Part shown: positions 18,101 through 26,303 of the stretch, in pieces
How positions within the stretch are numbered: position 1 is the stretch's first letter
Layout of the letters: each line of letters starts with the position of its first letter
Assembly (NCBI RefSeq): GCF_001542625.1
Contig: NZ_CP016279.1
Location: 7,626,001 to 7,690,000 of the forward strand
DNA from: Streptomyces griseochromogenes
Lineage (GTDB): Bacteria > Actinomycetota > Actinomycetes > Streptomycetales > Streptomycetaceae
Length of the DNA stretch: 64,000 bases
Direction: 5' to 3'
Translations under genes and position numbers: made by a program
The notes under the pieces: model-generated
The model's database searches: none
Told to the model about the DNA's origin: nothing
Seen by the model: only the letters and a program-made list of their open reading frames with translations

Positions 18101-21100
18101 GCGGAGGTGAGGAAGGCGTGGGCGGCGAGGCCCGTGATGCCGAGCGCGGGCTGAGCGGCCCGGGTGTCGGTGAGTGCGGCCCGGCGGCGCTCGACGGCGG
18201 CTTCGTCGAACGCGGCCGGCGGGTAGAGCCGGTCGGCGTGGGCGCGGCCGAGCTCCAGATAGTGCCGCAGCCCTGGCAGGGCGACCAGCAGGTCGGCGAG
18301 CATGCCGGGCCGCTGGCTGCCCTGGCCGGGGAAGAGGAAGGCGACCTTGGCGTCGCCCGTCGGCCCGGCCGGGTCGCTCAGGTGGATGCCGGCGGCGGGA
18401 TCGTGCTCCCCGGCCAGGACCCGGCGGAGCTGACCGGTCAGCTCCGCCACGTCACGGGCCACGACCGCCGCCCGCACCGGTTCGTGGGAGGTGTCCGCGC
18501 GGCGGGCCGCCGCGAGGGCGAGGTCGCGCAGGCGCCAGGGGTGGCCGTCGGTCTCGGCGGCCCCGAGGATCCGCTCGACGTCGCGGTGGGCCGCGGCGGT
18601 GTCCTTCCCCCGGAACAGGAACAGCTCCGCGGGCCAGGCGTCCAGGGTCTGCGCCGGCGCCACCGCGTCGCCGTACGCCCCGACGACCACATGGAAGTTG
18701 GTCCCGCCGAAGCCGAACGCGCTGACCCCGGCGAGGCGTTCGGCGGCCGCTGCCGCCCAGGGCTGGGCGCGGGTGTGGAAGGCGAACGGGCTGTCCTCCT
18801 CCGACCAGCCGTCGCCCGGCCGCTCCAGGTGCAGGGTGGGCGGCTTGACGCCGGTGTACAGGGCGAGCGTGGTCTTGATGAGGCCCGCCAGTCCGGCGGC
18901 GCACTTGGTGTGCCCGATCTGCGACTTGACCGAGCCGAGCGCGCAGGAGCCGGTCCCGGCGCCCGCCTCGGTGAACACCTCGCTGAGCACGGTGAGTTCG
19001 GTGCGGTCGCCGACCACCGTGCCGGTGCCGTGCGCCTCGACGAGTCCGACCTCGGCGGGTGAGACACCGGCGTTGCGGTAGGCACGCTCCAGCGCGGCCC
19101 GCTGTCCTTCGGGGCGGGGTGCGGTCAGGCCGAGGGAGCGGCCGTCGCTGGCGGAGCCGACGCCCTTGATCACTCCGTAGACGCGGTCGCCGTCGCGTTC
19201 GGCGTCCGCGAGCCGCTTGAGGACCACGCAGGCCACGCCCTCGCCGAGGGCTATGCCGTCGGCGGAGCTGTCGAAGGCGCGGGAGCGGCCGGTCGGCGAG
19301 AGGGCGTGCACGGAGGAGAACAGGACGAAGTCGTTGATGCCGTTGTGCAGGTCGGCGCCGCCGCACAGGACGATGTCGCTGCTGCCGGTGACGAGTTCCT
19401 TGCAGGCCACGTCGAGGGCGGCGAGGGAGGAGGCGCAGGCCGCGTCGACGGTGTAGTTGGCGCCGCCGAGGTCCAGGCGGTTGGCTATGCGGCCGGAGAT
19501 GACGTTGGCGAGCATGCCGGGGAAGGAATCCTCGGTCAGCCGGGGCAGCTGGTCCTCCAGGCCGTCGGGGACCTTGCCGTAGTACGACGGGAGGACGGCG
19601 CGCAAGGTGACGGCGTTGGACAGGTCGCTGCCCGCCTCGGCGCCGAAGACGACGGAGGTGCGGGAGCGGTCGAACGCGCGCCCCCGGGCACCGTATCCGG
19701 CGTCCTCCAGGGCACGCCGGGCCGCCTCCAGGGACAGCAGCTGGACCGGCTCGATGCTGCCGAGGGAGGCGGGCGGGATGCCGTAGCTCAGCGGGTCGAA
19801 GGGGATGCGGGGCAGGAAGCCGCCCCATCGGGAGGCCGTGCTGCCGGCGGTGTGGTGCACGTCGGGGTCCCAGCGGTCGGGCGGGACCTCGGTGACCGCG
19901 TCGTGTCCGGCGATGATGTTCGCCCAGAAGGTGGCGAGGTCGGGGGCCTGCGGGAACATGCAGGCCATGCCGACGACGGCGACGTCGAGCGGCGCGGGGG
20001 GCTCCGGTTCGGCGGCCGGCCGGGGGGTGGGCCGTGCGGCCCGGGCGGTGAGGAAGTCGGCGGCGCCGTCGGTGACCGAGTGGTGCAGGGCCGCGACGGT
20101 GGTGGTCGACGAGCGCAGTACGGCGACCTCGCCGGCCATGAACATCCCGTCAGTGAGCTGGCGTTGCTCCTCCACACCGGACAACTCGCCCCGCGCGGAG
20201 CGCTCGACGCCCTTGCTGGCGATGCGCAGCCGCCCGACGTTCAGCCGCTCCAGCGCCTCCCACACCTCACGGTCGGGCAGGCCGGACGCGCGCAGCCGGG
20301 CCTCGTGGTCGTGGTAGCCGACGGTGAAGGGGCTCGGGACGCAGCGGGTGGCGTGGCCGGGCGCGGTCTCCAGCAGGGCGGTCGTGGTGGCGGTCAGCAC
20401 CTGCCGCTGGAACAGCGGCAGGATCGCGCCGTGCGCCACGGCCTCCTCGGTGAAGAGGTAGGCGGTGCCCATCAGGACGCCGACGGCGGCGCCCCGGGCG
20501 GTGAGCGGCGCGGCGAGGGCGGCGGCCATCGCGGCGGACCGCTCGTCGTGGATGCCCCCGGCGAAGAACACCTCCAGCTGTCGCGCGGCCCCGGCGTCGG
20601 CCTCCGCCAGGAAGTCCTCCAGTACGGCGAGTTGGGCCTCCCACAGCGGGAAGGAGGCGCGCGGTCCGACGTGCCCGCCGCACTCGGAGCCCTCGAACAC
20701 GAACCTGCGGGCACCGGCCCGCAGGAACTGTCCGAGCAGCCCTGGCGAGGGCACGTGCAGGAAGGTGCGGATCCCGGCGCGCTCCAGCGTCTCGGCCTGG
20801 GCGGGGCGTCCGCCCGCGATGATCGCGTGCGTGGGCCGCAGTTCCCGTACGGCCTCCAGCTGGGCGTTCCTGATGTTCTCGGGCGCGAAGCCGAGGACGC
20901 CCACGCCCCAGGGCCGGCCGTCGAGCACGGCACGCGCCTCGGTCAGCATCGCCCGGGTCCGTTCGCCGTCGGCGAGGGCGAGCGCCAGGAAGGGCAGGGC
21001 GCCGTCCCCGGCGACGGCCGCGGCGAAGGCCGCCTGGTCGCTGACCCGCGTCATGGGTCCCTGAGCGACCGGGAGCCGGGTTCCGAGCGCCCGGCTCATG

Positions 21101-22101
21101 GCCGAGCCGGGGCGCAGCGCCCGGCCGGACCCGCCACCGACCGCCTCCACGGGCTCAACGTCGACCGCCTTCACGGACCCGCCACCAGCCGCCTCCACGG
21201 GCTCAACGCCGGCTGTCTCCACGGGCTCACCGTCGGCCGGCTCCACCGGCCCCACGACCGCCGTGATCGCCGCCCGCACTTCACGCACCGTGCGCCGCAC
21301 ATCCCCCCACCGCTCGGCGAACCGTGCGGCGAGGAAGCCGTCCTGGCCCACCGGGAGGAGTTGGCGGCGCAGGTCCCGGGCGCCGAGCAGGGAAGCGACG
21401 GCCGCGGGGTCGTCGACGGGCGCGGGCGGGGTGCCGGGGCCGCGCCTGCGCAGGACCCGGTGTCCGGCCAGGACTACGGTCTCGGAGCCGTCCAGGGACC
21501 GCAGCGCGGCCCGGGTCGCCTCGGGCAGTGCCGATTCGGCCAGCAGCGCCAGCTGGCTGTCCAGGACCACACCGGCCGCGCCGCCGGCCACGGCGGCCGC
21601 CGCCGCGCGCGGGCCGATGCCTCCGCAGGCCCACACCGGAACGCCCGACTCGGTGTCGGCGAGGAGCAGTTGCAGCAGGACGAAGGTGCTCAGACCGCCG
21701 ATCCGGCCACCGCTCTCGGCACCGCGGGCGATCAGCCCGTGCGCTCCGGCGCGGACCGCCTCCCGCGCCTCGGCCGGATCGGTGACTTCGGCCAGCACCC
21801 GATAGGACGCGGCCACTTCGCCCACGCCCCAGGGAGCGTCGGGGGCGAGGACCACGGTGTCGGGCGCCTGGTCCAGGTCGGCGGGGCGCAGGGTGCAGCG
21901 CCCGGCCACCCGGACCCCGAAGGGCCCGGGCGAGGCTCGTTCGAGCCGGTTCAGCTCCTCGCGGGACCGGCGGTCGCCGTCGCCCAGGTCGAGGACGCCG
22001 AGCGCGCCGGCACCGCAGGCGGCCGCGGCGAGCCCGGCGTCGGGCTCACCGAAGGGGGTGAGACACAGGATCAGGTCGTGGGCGCGCACAGGGGAGGTCA
22101 T
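15106..22101 (-). CDS. PUFA-synthase-like PKS subunit: NPD-NPD(PfaD-like)-KS-AT-ACP-KR
   Basis: The 2331-residue synthase has two successive nitronate-monooxygenase-like barrels (about 5-220; and 335-690 with GSECGGHVGP near 471 and LNVGRLRIASKG near 620 as in PfaD enoyl reductases), joined by a repetitive linker (284-325). Then come a ketosynthase (703-1140; Cys889, His1024, His1064), an acyltransferase (1250-1560; Ser1345, CAFH at 1449 favouring malonyl), one carrier domain (about 1725-1805; Ser1760 in DLSIDSIKRAEI, the PUFA-ACP form) and a ketoreductase (1850-2331; GGARGITA near 2060, Ser2232, Tyr2245, Asn2249). Together with the DH partner this gives a full reducing cycle. The ATG with GGAG five bases upstream is chosen; a clear promoter lies about 70 bases before it. 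It is the first gene of the operon. Confidence 0.92.
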   Translation of the reverse strand: MTSPVRAHDLILCLTPFGEPDAGLAAAACGAGALGVLDLGDGDRRSREELNRLERASPGPFGVRVAGRCTLRPADLDQAPDTVVLAPDAPWGVGEVAASYRVLAEVTDPAEAREAVRAGAHGLIARGAESGGRIGGLSTFVLLQLLLADTESGVPVWACGGIGPRAAAAAVAGGAAGVVLDSQLALLAESALPEATRAALRSLDGSETVVLAGHRVLRRRGPGTPPAPVDDPAAVASLLGARDLRRQLLPVGQDGFLAARFAERWGDVRRTVREVRAAITAVVGPVEPADGEPVETAGVEPVEAAGGGSVKAVDVEPVEAVGGGSGRALRPGSAMSRALGTRLPVAQGPMTRVSDQAAFAAAVAGDGALPFLALALADGERTRAMLTEARAVLDGRPWGVGVLGFAPENIRNAQLEAVRELRPTHAIIAGGRPAQAETLERAGIRTFLHVPSPGLLGQFLRAGARRFVFEGSECGGHVGPRASFPLWEAQLAVLEDFLAEADAGAARQLEVFFAGGIHDERSAAMAAALAAPLTARGAAVGVLMGTAYLFTEEAVAHGAILPLFQRQVLTATTTALLETAPGHATRCVPSPFTVGYHDHEARLRASGLPDREVWEALERLNVGRLRIASKGVERSARGELSGVEEQRQLTDGMFMAGEVAVLRSSTTTVAALHHSVTDGAADFLTARAARPTPRPAAEPEPPAPLDVAVVGMACMFPQAPDLATFWANIIAGHDAVTEVPPDRWDPDVHHTAGSTASRWGGFLPRIPFDPLSYGIPPASLGSIEPVQLLSLEAARRALEDAGYGARGRAFDRSRTSVVFGAEAGSDLSNAVTLRAVLPSYYGKVPDGLEDQLPRLTEDSFPGMLANVISGRIANRLDLGGANYTVDAACASSLAALDVACKELVTGSSDIVLCGGADLHNGINDFVLFSSVHALSPTGRSRAFDSSADGIALGEGVACVVLKRLADAERDGDRVYGVIKGVGSASDGRSLGLTAPRPEGQRAALERAYRNAGVSPAEVGLVEAHGTGTVVGDRTELTVLSEVFTEAGAGTGSCALGSVKSQIGHTKCAAGLAGLIKTTLALYTGVKPPTLHLERPGDGWSEEDSPFAFHTRAQPWAAAAAERLAGVSAFGFGGTNFHVVVGAYGDAVAPAQTLDAWPAELFLFRGKDTAAAHRDVERILGAAETDGHPWRLRDLALAAARRADTSHEPVRAAVVARDVAELTGQLRRVLAGEHDPAAGIHLSDPAGPTGDAKVAFLFPGQGSQRPGMLADLLVALPGLRHYLELGRAHADRLYPPAAFDEAAVERRRAALTDTRAAQPALGITGLAAHAFLTSAGVHPDLAAGHSYGELVALGAAGALDPQTLLELSTERASAILAAAGDAPGTMAAVGAPAEDVERALRAARTPATVVVANRNSPEQSVISGPTADVEAAVRLLREAGLAARSIPVACAFHSPVVAAAGDRFAKVLADKAVRAPEFPVWANRTAAPYPLDAEAVRAELAAQIGAPVAFADQIEAMYEAGARIFVEAGPGRVLTRLVGQILGDRPHRTVACEPRADSGLAGWLDALARLAVAGLAVRTAWLFRGRDAVDAIRTPVPRRPGWTVDGHLVRTADGALLPGALAPARRVVEATVTTNPPYGEPVGRDALISEYLRTSREMIAAQRDVLLTYFGAAPGATPPAPAAPAALPQVALPEPGRPAVAAAIPPEPGPLDRPEPSSPEPAASGQDVARAVLEIISERTGYPVDMIEPDLDLEADLSIDSIKRAEIAGELARRLGIAGGAELLDDAELEELTKARTAAAVTDWLTARTGGDGTARGDGREAEERPATPAVPAAPASPAVGEAPERCELRPVPLPHAQTAADPASVLSGLRFVLLGDGSGTAAEVAARLTAHGAEAVTAGHDHLLGEADGTVDGVLHLGALDGSEPPVLPEVFPVLRAALACAPRSLLAVRPADGGEAPRSAGLHGFFRSVAREYPDTLARIVTVPVTAPAAVADVVLAELLTPEPAPVVLRTAAGVRHGFELVPAPLGPLGSTGAGPAGDGAAEAAALGLDRDSVVLLVGGARGITARFATALASASRCRIELLGRTPAPTAPEPAHTAAARTAVELRAALAADGTLKPAELNRAAELILAQREITGTLAELTALGSEARYRSVDFRERDAALQAVKEIHAEQGRLDGVVFAAGVIEDRLIAEKSTESFRRVYGTKTAGAAALLAALEDLPRGPAFTVLFGSIAAVLGNRGQADYAAANDALELLGADWADRTGHRALTVHWGPWAPTGSHNGMVGEELGREYARRGVKLIDPDEGTAALLRELAWGDPSARAVVYTASGW
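21127..21252 (-). repeat. Tandem-repeat linker between the two NPD-like domains
   Basis: Within the large PKS gene, 32-base copies starting at 21129 and 21177 are identical at 30 positions (period 48 bases), and degenerate versions follow. They encode EPVEAAGGGSV-like units rich in Glu, Pro, Val and Gly. This is a flexible inter-domain linker that has probably grown by slippage or recombination. Confidence 0.75.
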
Positions 22102-22173
22102 GTTGCTCCGAAGAAACAGCGAGACAGCACGGTGGGGGGTTTGTGCGGCGAGGCGCTGGTACGAGGCCACCGG

Positions 22174-22202
22174 AACCTAGCGAGCTGTTACTCACGGGTC
22201 AA
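22174..22202 (-). promoter_or_regulatory. Sigma-70-type promoter of the lipid-synthase operon
   Basis: On the minus strand TTGACC (-35) and TAGGTT (-10) are separated by exactly 17 bases. The start of transcription would fall near 22167, giving a leader of about 65 bases to the chosen ATG and ruling out an upstream in-frame ATG at 22170. The surrounding 120 bases are unusually A+T-rich for this genome. Confidence 0.7.
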
Positions 22203-22499
22203 TAACGATGCGGCCCTTTTGTCGGCCGTGGCATCGATCCGGCCAGCCCGCCGAATTCCCCGCAAGCAATTGAAAATCCGATCAATCCCTGTCGCCGATA
22301 CGGAGGCGCGGATTTCTCTTACCGCTCGGCACACCCGCACAAGTCCGGCAAAGCGCCAGGCGGATTCACCGCTCACACACCAGGCGGCAACACGCAGGGG
22401 CAGGGAAGCGGCTTCTGTAAATTCCGCATGACTTCGCCCCGGTGGCTCGATCCGGGCACGCCGCCCACCAGGGCCTGGCAGGACCCCACGGCAGCGGGC
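22203..22499. other. Intergenic region upstream of the PKS operon
   Basis: About 300 bases without a convincing gene. The PKS-proximal half is relatively A+T-rich and probably holds activator sites upstream of the -35 box; no long dyad is obvious. Short open frames here lack ribosome-binding sites and family features. Confidence 0.5.
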
Positions 22500-22524
22500 G
22501 AGGGCCACCCGCCGGGTGGCCCTC
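22500..22524 (-). terminator. Hairpin after the sigma-like/ricin gene
   Basis: GAGGGCCACCC and GGGTGGCCCTC form a perfect 11-bp stem with a GCC loop, nine bases beyond the minus-strand stop at 22534. It separates this gene from the PKS promoter region. Confidence 0.75.
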
Positions 22525-22533
22525 AGATGTCGC

Positions 22534-24408
22534 TCAGCCGAGCAGAGAACCCACGGCGGTCGAAGCGGAGGCGACCGCTCCGGAGACCGGGGGCGCGAGC
22601 GCGCCCACGAGGTCCCGGGGAGCCGCGGGCACGACCGGAGCGGGGGCGTCACCGGCGCCGACCTGGGCGATCCGGGGCTTGTACCGCCGTCCCGTCCCGG
22701 GCACCCGGGTCCCTGGCCCGGGCTTCTCCCCCGTGGCGCCCCCGCCGGGCCGCCCGACGGAAGGCCGCGCGGGACCGGACCGTCCCGCATCCGATGTGCC
22801 CGGAGCGTCCGGTGCGTCCCGTGCGTCCGGTGCGTCGGACGCGTGCGGCATCGCGACCGTTTCCGGTTCCAGGACCCACCGCTGCCTGCCGCCCCCGTCC
22901 CGGGCAGCCACCACCACGTGGCCGGAGGAGTCCCCGAGTCCGGGGGAAAGGGCGAGGCCCCTGGGCCCGCGGAGCAGGAGTTCGCCGCGGACCGTGAGGT
23001 CGTACGCCACCTCTCCGGCATGCACGACACAGCCGGACACCACGACCGCGCGCGTCCCGGGATCGGCGGCCAGGCACAGGGTGGGGTCGGCGGCACTGCG
23101 CAGCAGCCCGTCGTCCTGGTACGACCACTGCTGCGAACCGGCGGACGAACACCCGGCCAGCAGGACGGCGGCGCCCGGCTCGGCCCGGCCCCCGCGCACG
23201 TCCAGACAGCGCCCGGAGGCGGCACTGCGCAGCCGGCCGTGGGCGACCTCGACGGGCTCGCCGACCGAGGCGGTGGACGGGGAGGCCGCGGGTGGCCGCC
23301 CGCCGGTGGCGCCAGGGCGGGCGGACCGGCCGACCGGGGCGCCCCAGGTGGCGCCCGGTCCGGGGACACCGTTGTCGTCGGACCAGCTCCTGACCACGAG
23401 CACCGTGGCGAGCAGCGCGAGCGAGACGAGGCCGACGCCCACCGCCAGCGCGGTACGGCGCCTGCCCTCGGGTGCCGTGCGGCGCCTGCCGCCCGCCGCC
23501 GGGTGTACCGCCCGGGATTCGGACGGCCACTCGTCGACGGCGCCGCGGCCGGGCCGGGAGCCGAGGTAGCGGCGGGCGCCCCAGCCGAGCACGGTCTCGG
23601 CGAGCAGGACGTCCAGACCGCCCTCGACATGGCCGAGCTGCTCGGCGGCGTGGCGGCAGTGGCGACAGGCCGTCAGGTGCTGCTGCACATCGGGGAGCAG
23701 AGCGCCACCGCGGCGAATGGGGATGTCCAGGAGGCGGTTGTGGAAGCGGCATTCCCTGGAGGGCGCGAGTTCCCGGTGGGCGCGTACGCAGCCTGCCCGG
23801 AATTGCTCGCGGGCCCGCTCCAGGGCGGCCGTCGCGGTGGCCACGTCGATGCCCAGCAGACCAGCGGGTATGTTTATGGGCTCCGCCTCGACCTCGGTAT
23901 GCCACAGAAGGCATTGGGAGGCGCCGGGCAGGGCCTGGAATGCGCGTTCGGCGAGTTGCCGCCTTTCGGGCGTGCCGGGCATTGTCGCGCGTAGACCACG
24001 GCCGCCGGTGGGCTTGCGCAATTCCGGCATGACCACGCAGGCCGCCTCGTCGCCGGCCCAGGCGCGGACGGTGTCACGAACGGCCGCCAGGAGCTGCGGG
24101 CGCAGAGCGCCGCCGGCCGCCCCGCCCGACATTCGGGCGAGTGCCCGCTGGAAGGCGGCGGTGGCCACCAGCTGGGCCGATGGTTCGGCGGCGGCCAGAC
24201 AGACGACGGCGTAGTCGCGCGTGGCCCGCCAGTGCCGGGCCAGCAACAGGGCTACGGCGTGATGGCGGCCGGCGTCCGGACCGGCCAGCTGGGCGACGAG
24301 ATCGCGGTCGGACTCTCCCGGCAGTGGACCGGGGCGCGGCGGGAACGGTGGGCGTGGGGGGTGGGGGGAGTGCACGAAACCAATTCCTTTCCAGCCGAAG
24401 GACGGCAT
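22534..24408 (-). CDS. Sigma-like/zinc-finger membrane protein with ricin-type lectin domain
   Basis: The 624-residue mosaic has an N-terminal helical part resembling ECF sigma regions (about 35-225), a putative zinc-finger motif HLTACRHC (His244, Cys248, Cys251) as in anti-sigma factors, one membrane helix (about 319-340), an outer ricin/beta-trefoil domain (about 384-512; QQW at 426 and QRW at 509) and a Pro/Ala/Asp-rich tail. By topology the lectin part lies outside and the sigma-like part inside, so it could sense wall or exopolysaccharide sugars. DNA-binding ability is unproven. Start choice is uncertain: ATG as given, or GTG at 24375 behind AAAGGAA. It stands alone between PKS operon and galU. 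Confidence 0.65.
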   Translation of the reverse strand: MPSFGWKGIGFVHSPHPPRPPFPPRPGPLPGESDRDLVAQLAGPDAGRHHAVALLLARHWRATRDYAVVCLAAAEPSAQLVATAAFQRALARMSGGAAGGALRPQLLAAVRDTVRAWAGDEAACVVMPELRKPTGGRGLRATMPGTPERRQLAERAFQALPGASQCLLWHTEVEAEPINIPAGLLGIDVATATAALERAREQFRAGCVRAHRELAPSRECRFHNRLLDIPIRRGGALLPDVQQHLTACRHCRHAAEQLGHVEGGLDVLLAETVLGWGARRYLGSRPGRGAVDEWPSESRAVHPAAGGRRRTAPEGRRRTALAVGVGLVSLALLATVLVVRSWSDDNGVPGPGATWGAPVGRSARPGATGGRPPAASPSTASVGEPVEVAHGRLRSAASGRCLDVRGGRAEPGAAVLLAGCSSAGSQQWSYQDDGLLRSAADPTLCLAADPGTRAVVVSGCVVHAGEVAYDLTVRGELLLRGPRGLALSPGLGDSSGHVVVAARDGGGRQRWVLEPETVAMPHASDAPDARDAPDAPGTSDAGRSGPARPSVGRPGGGATGEKPGPGTRVPGTGRRYKPRIAQVGAGDAPAPVVPAAPRDLVGALAPPVSGAVASASTAVGSLLG

Positions 24409-24707
24409 GCGAAAGGGCGTCCTGTCGGAAAGCGGTGCCGGATTGGTGCATACCTAAAGGGCCGGCCTCGGTGTTCGGTCATGGCCTTTGCCCTCCCGTG
24501 GGGAGGCTCACCTTCGCACACGCGACTCTCAGGAAACAAGAAGTTCGATTGACTCGATCTCAGAATCCGGGAAATACACAATAGTTACCGGCGGTATCCA
24601 CACACGGGATCTCCAACTTCCCGGCGACCGCCGCACGGTGGCCCGCCCACAGCCGGTTCCCACGTTTCTCTGGGTGCGCTCCCATCCGCGTGCACCAGCA
24701 TGACCGC
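24409..24707. other. Divergent promoter region between ricin-domain gene and galU
   Basis: About 300 bases, the galU-proximal half relatively A+T-rich with TTGACT near 24550 reading towards galU; no good -10 box at standard spacing was found. No gene, RNA or long repeat is visible. Promoters for both flanking genes must lie here. Confidence 0.5.
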
Positions 24708-25670
24708 ATGACCGCCCCCCGCTCCACAGCGACCCCCGCCTCCCCCCGTCCGGTGCGCAAGGCGGTCGTCCCGGCCGCCGGGCTCGGCACCCGGTTCCTG
24801 CCCGCGACCAAGGCGACGCCGAAGGAGATGCTCCCGGTCGTCGACAAGCCGGCCATCCAGTACGTCGTCGAGGAGGCCACCGCGGCCGGTCTCGACGACG
24901 TCCTGATGGTGACCGGCCGGCACAAGCGGGCCATCGAGGACCACTTCGACCACGCCTTCGAGCTGGAACAGGCACTGGCGGCCAAGGGCGACACCGTGCG
25001 CCTGGACGCCGTGCGCGATCCCGCGCGGCTCGCCGACATCCACCACATCCGCCAAGGCGACCCGCTGGGCCTCGGGCACGCCGTCCTCTGCGCCCGCCGC
25101 CACGTAGGGAACGAGCCCTTCGCCGTCCTGCTCGGCGACGACCTGATCGATCCGCGCGAGACCCTGCTCAGCCGCATGCTGGAGGTCCGCGACCGGTACG
25201 CGGGCAGCGTGGTCGCGCTGATGGAGGTCGACCCGGCGCAGATCCACCTCTACGGATGCGCGGCGGTGGAACCGACCGGCGAGAAGGGCGTCGTACGCGT
25301 CACCGGTCTCGTGGAGAAGCCGTCGGCGCACGCGGCGCCGAGCCGCTACGCGGTCATCGGCCGCTACGTCCTCGACCCCGCCGTCTTCGGCGTCCTGGAG
25401 CGCACCCCGCCCGGGCGCGGCGGCGAGATCCAGCTGACCGACGCCCTCCAGGACCTGGCCGCGGCCGGCACGGTGCACGGGGTCGTCTTCGACGGCCTGC
25501 GCTACGACACCGGCGACAAGGCCGACTATCTGCGCACGGTGGTCCGCATGGCCTGCGCCCGTCCGGATCTCGGCCCCGAATTCACCGGCTGGCTCAGGGA
25601 GTTCGTGGCGCGCCTGGAGGACGGCGCGGGCCGCGGGGCGGACACCCGGGACCGCCGCCCGGCCGCCTGA
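24708..25670 (+). CDS. galU: UTP-glucose-1-phosphate uridylyltransferase
   Basis: The 320-residue nucleotidyltransferase makes UDP-glucose from UTP and glucose-1-phosphate. It shows the family core: VVPAAGLGTRFLPATKATPKEMLPV near residue 20 with the catalytic Lys, GLGHAVLCA, LLGDD (metal-binding Asp), VEKP and RYDTGDKADYL at the C-terminus. The ATG is chosen over a GTG six codons upstream; neither has a clear ribosome-binding site. The gene is convergent with a thioesterase across a strong hairpin. UDP-glucose feeds wall polymers and trehalose, and possibly the glycosyltransferase of the nearby lipid operon. Confidence 0.93.
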   Translation: MTAPRSTATPASPRPVRKAVVPAAGLGTRFLPATKATPKEMLPVVDKPAIQYVVEEATAAGLDDVLMVTGRHKRAIEDHFDHAFELEQALAAKGDTVRLDAVRDPARLADIHHIRQGDPLGLGHAVLCARRHVGNEPFAVLLGDDLIDPRETLLSRMLEVRDRYAGSVVALMEVDPAQIHLYGCAAVEPTGEKGVVRVTGLVEKPSAHAAPSRYAVIGRYVLDPAVFGVLERTPPGRGGEIQLTDALQDLAAAGTVHGVVFDGLRYDTGDKADYLRTVVRMACARPDLGPEFTGWLREFVARLEDGAGRGADTRDRRPAA

Positions 25671-25688
25671 ACGGGTACGGCAAGAAAA

Positions 25689-25716
25689 GGAGAGGGGCCC
25701 GGCCGGGCCCCTCTCC
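25689..25716. terminator. Perfect palindromic terminator between convergent genes
   Basis: GGAGAGGGGCCCGG is followed directly by its exact complement, a 28-base perfect dyad 18 bases past the galU stop and 18 before the next convergent stop. It should form a very stable hairpin on either strand. Confidence 0.85.
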
Positions 25717-25734
25717 CACGTTCCGCGTCAGTCC

Positions 25735-26187
25735 TTAGTTGTTGGGCCGCAGCGTCCACACGACCTGCATCTCGCCCGTCACCGCGCCGTCCGCGCGCCG
25801 GATCTCGATCGACACCGGGAACTCGGGACGCTGTCCCGCGTCCAGCTCGGCCACGACGTCGGCGGCCGGGCGGCCCAGGGTCGCGGTCGCGGTGACGGCG
25901 CCCATCGCCAGCTTCTTGTAGCCGATCTCGGCCCGCACGGCGAGCGGCACGGCACGTGAGAGCTGGTCGCCGAAGGCGGCGAGGACGATGGCGCCGCTGG
26001 CCGATTCGCCGAGGGTGAACATCGCACCGGCGTGCGGGCCGCCCACATGGTTGTGGTACGCGCCCTGGTCCGGCAGGGACACCACGGCCTTGTCCGCGGA
26101 GGTCTCCACGAACTCCAGGTTCAGCGTCCGCGCCATGGGCACGGTGGCGGCGAGCATCTCGCCGATCGACATCTGGTCTGTGCTCAT
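25735..26187 (-). CDS. Hotdog-fold thioesterase-like protein (DUF4442/PaaI type)
   Basis: The 150-residue protein has the single hotdog layout with NHVGGPHAGAMFTLGESASGA around residues 45-65, matching PaaI/DUF4442-like acyl-CoA thioesterases. It may hydrolyse a short acyl-CoA in the cytoplasm, probably as a tetramer. The ATG is preceded on the coding strand by TAACAT with six bases between, a leaderless promoter pattern. It is monocistronic, convergent with galU. The fold is confident, substrate unknown. Confidence 0.75.
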   Translation of the reverse strand: MSTDQMSIGEMLAATVPMARTLNLEFVETSADKAVVSLPDQGAYHNHVGGPHAGAMFTLGESASGAIVLAAFGDQLSRAVPLAVRAEIGYKKLAMGAVTATATLGRPAADVVAELDAGQRPEFPVSIEIRRADGAVTGEMQVVWTLRPNN

Positions 26188-26303
26188 ACGGTCATGTTAC
26201 TCACGAGTAGCAGGGCCTGACCAGAGTGGAGCCCCACTTCGCTACAACCTCGGCAAGGGGTGGTGACCGAATCGTGTCCCTGACGCCGCTAGGGTGGGCG
26301 CCC

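Noticed and set aside
10138..22101. Calling the operon a true EPA/DHA synthase
   Set aside because: There is only one carrier domain in the large subunit instead of the usual tandem array, a single DH, and glycosyl- and methyl-transferases are present; a different lipid is more likely.
22102..22170. Upstream ATG of the large PKS at 22170
   Set aside because: It lies at the expected transcription start of the TTGACC-17-TAGGTT promoter, adds non-family sequence and has no ribosome-binding site; ATG at 22101 with GGAG is better.
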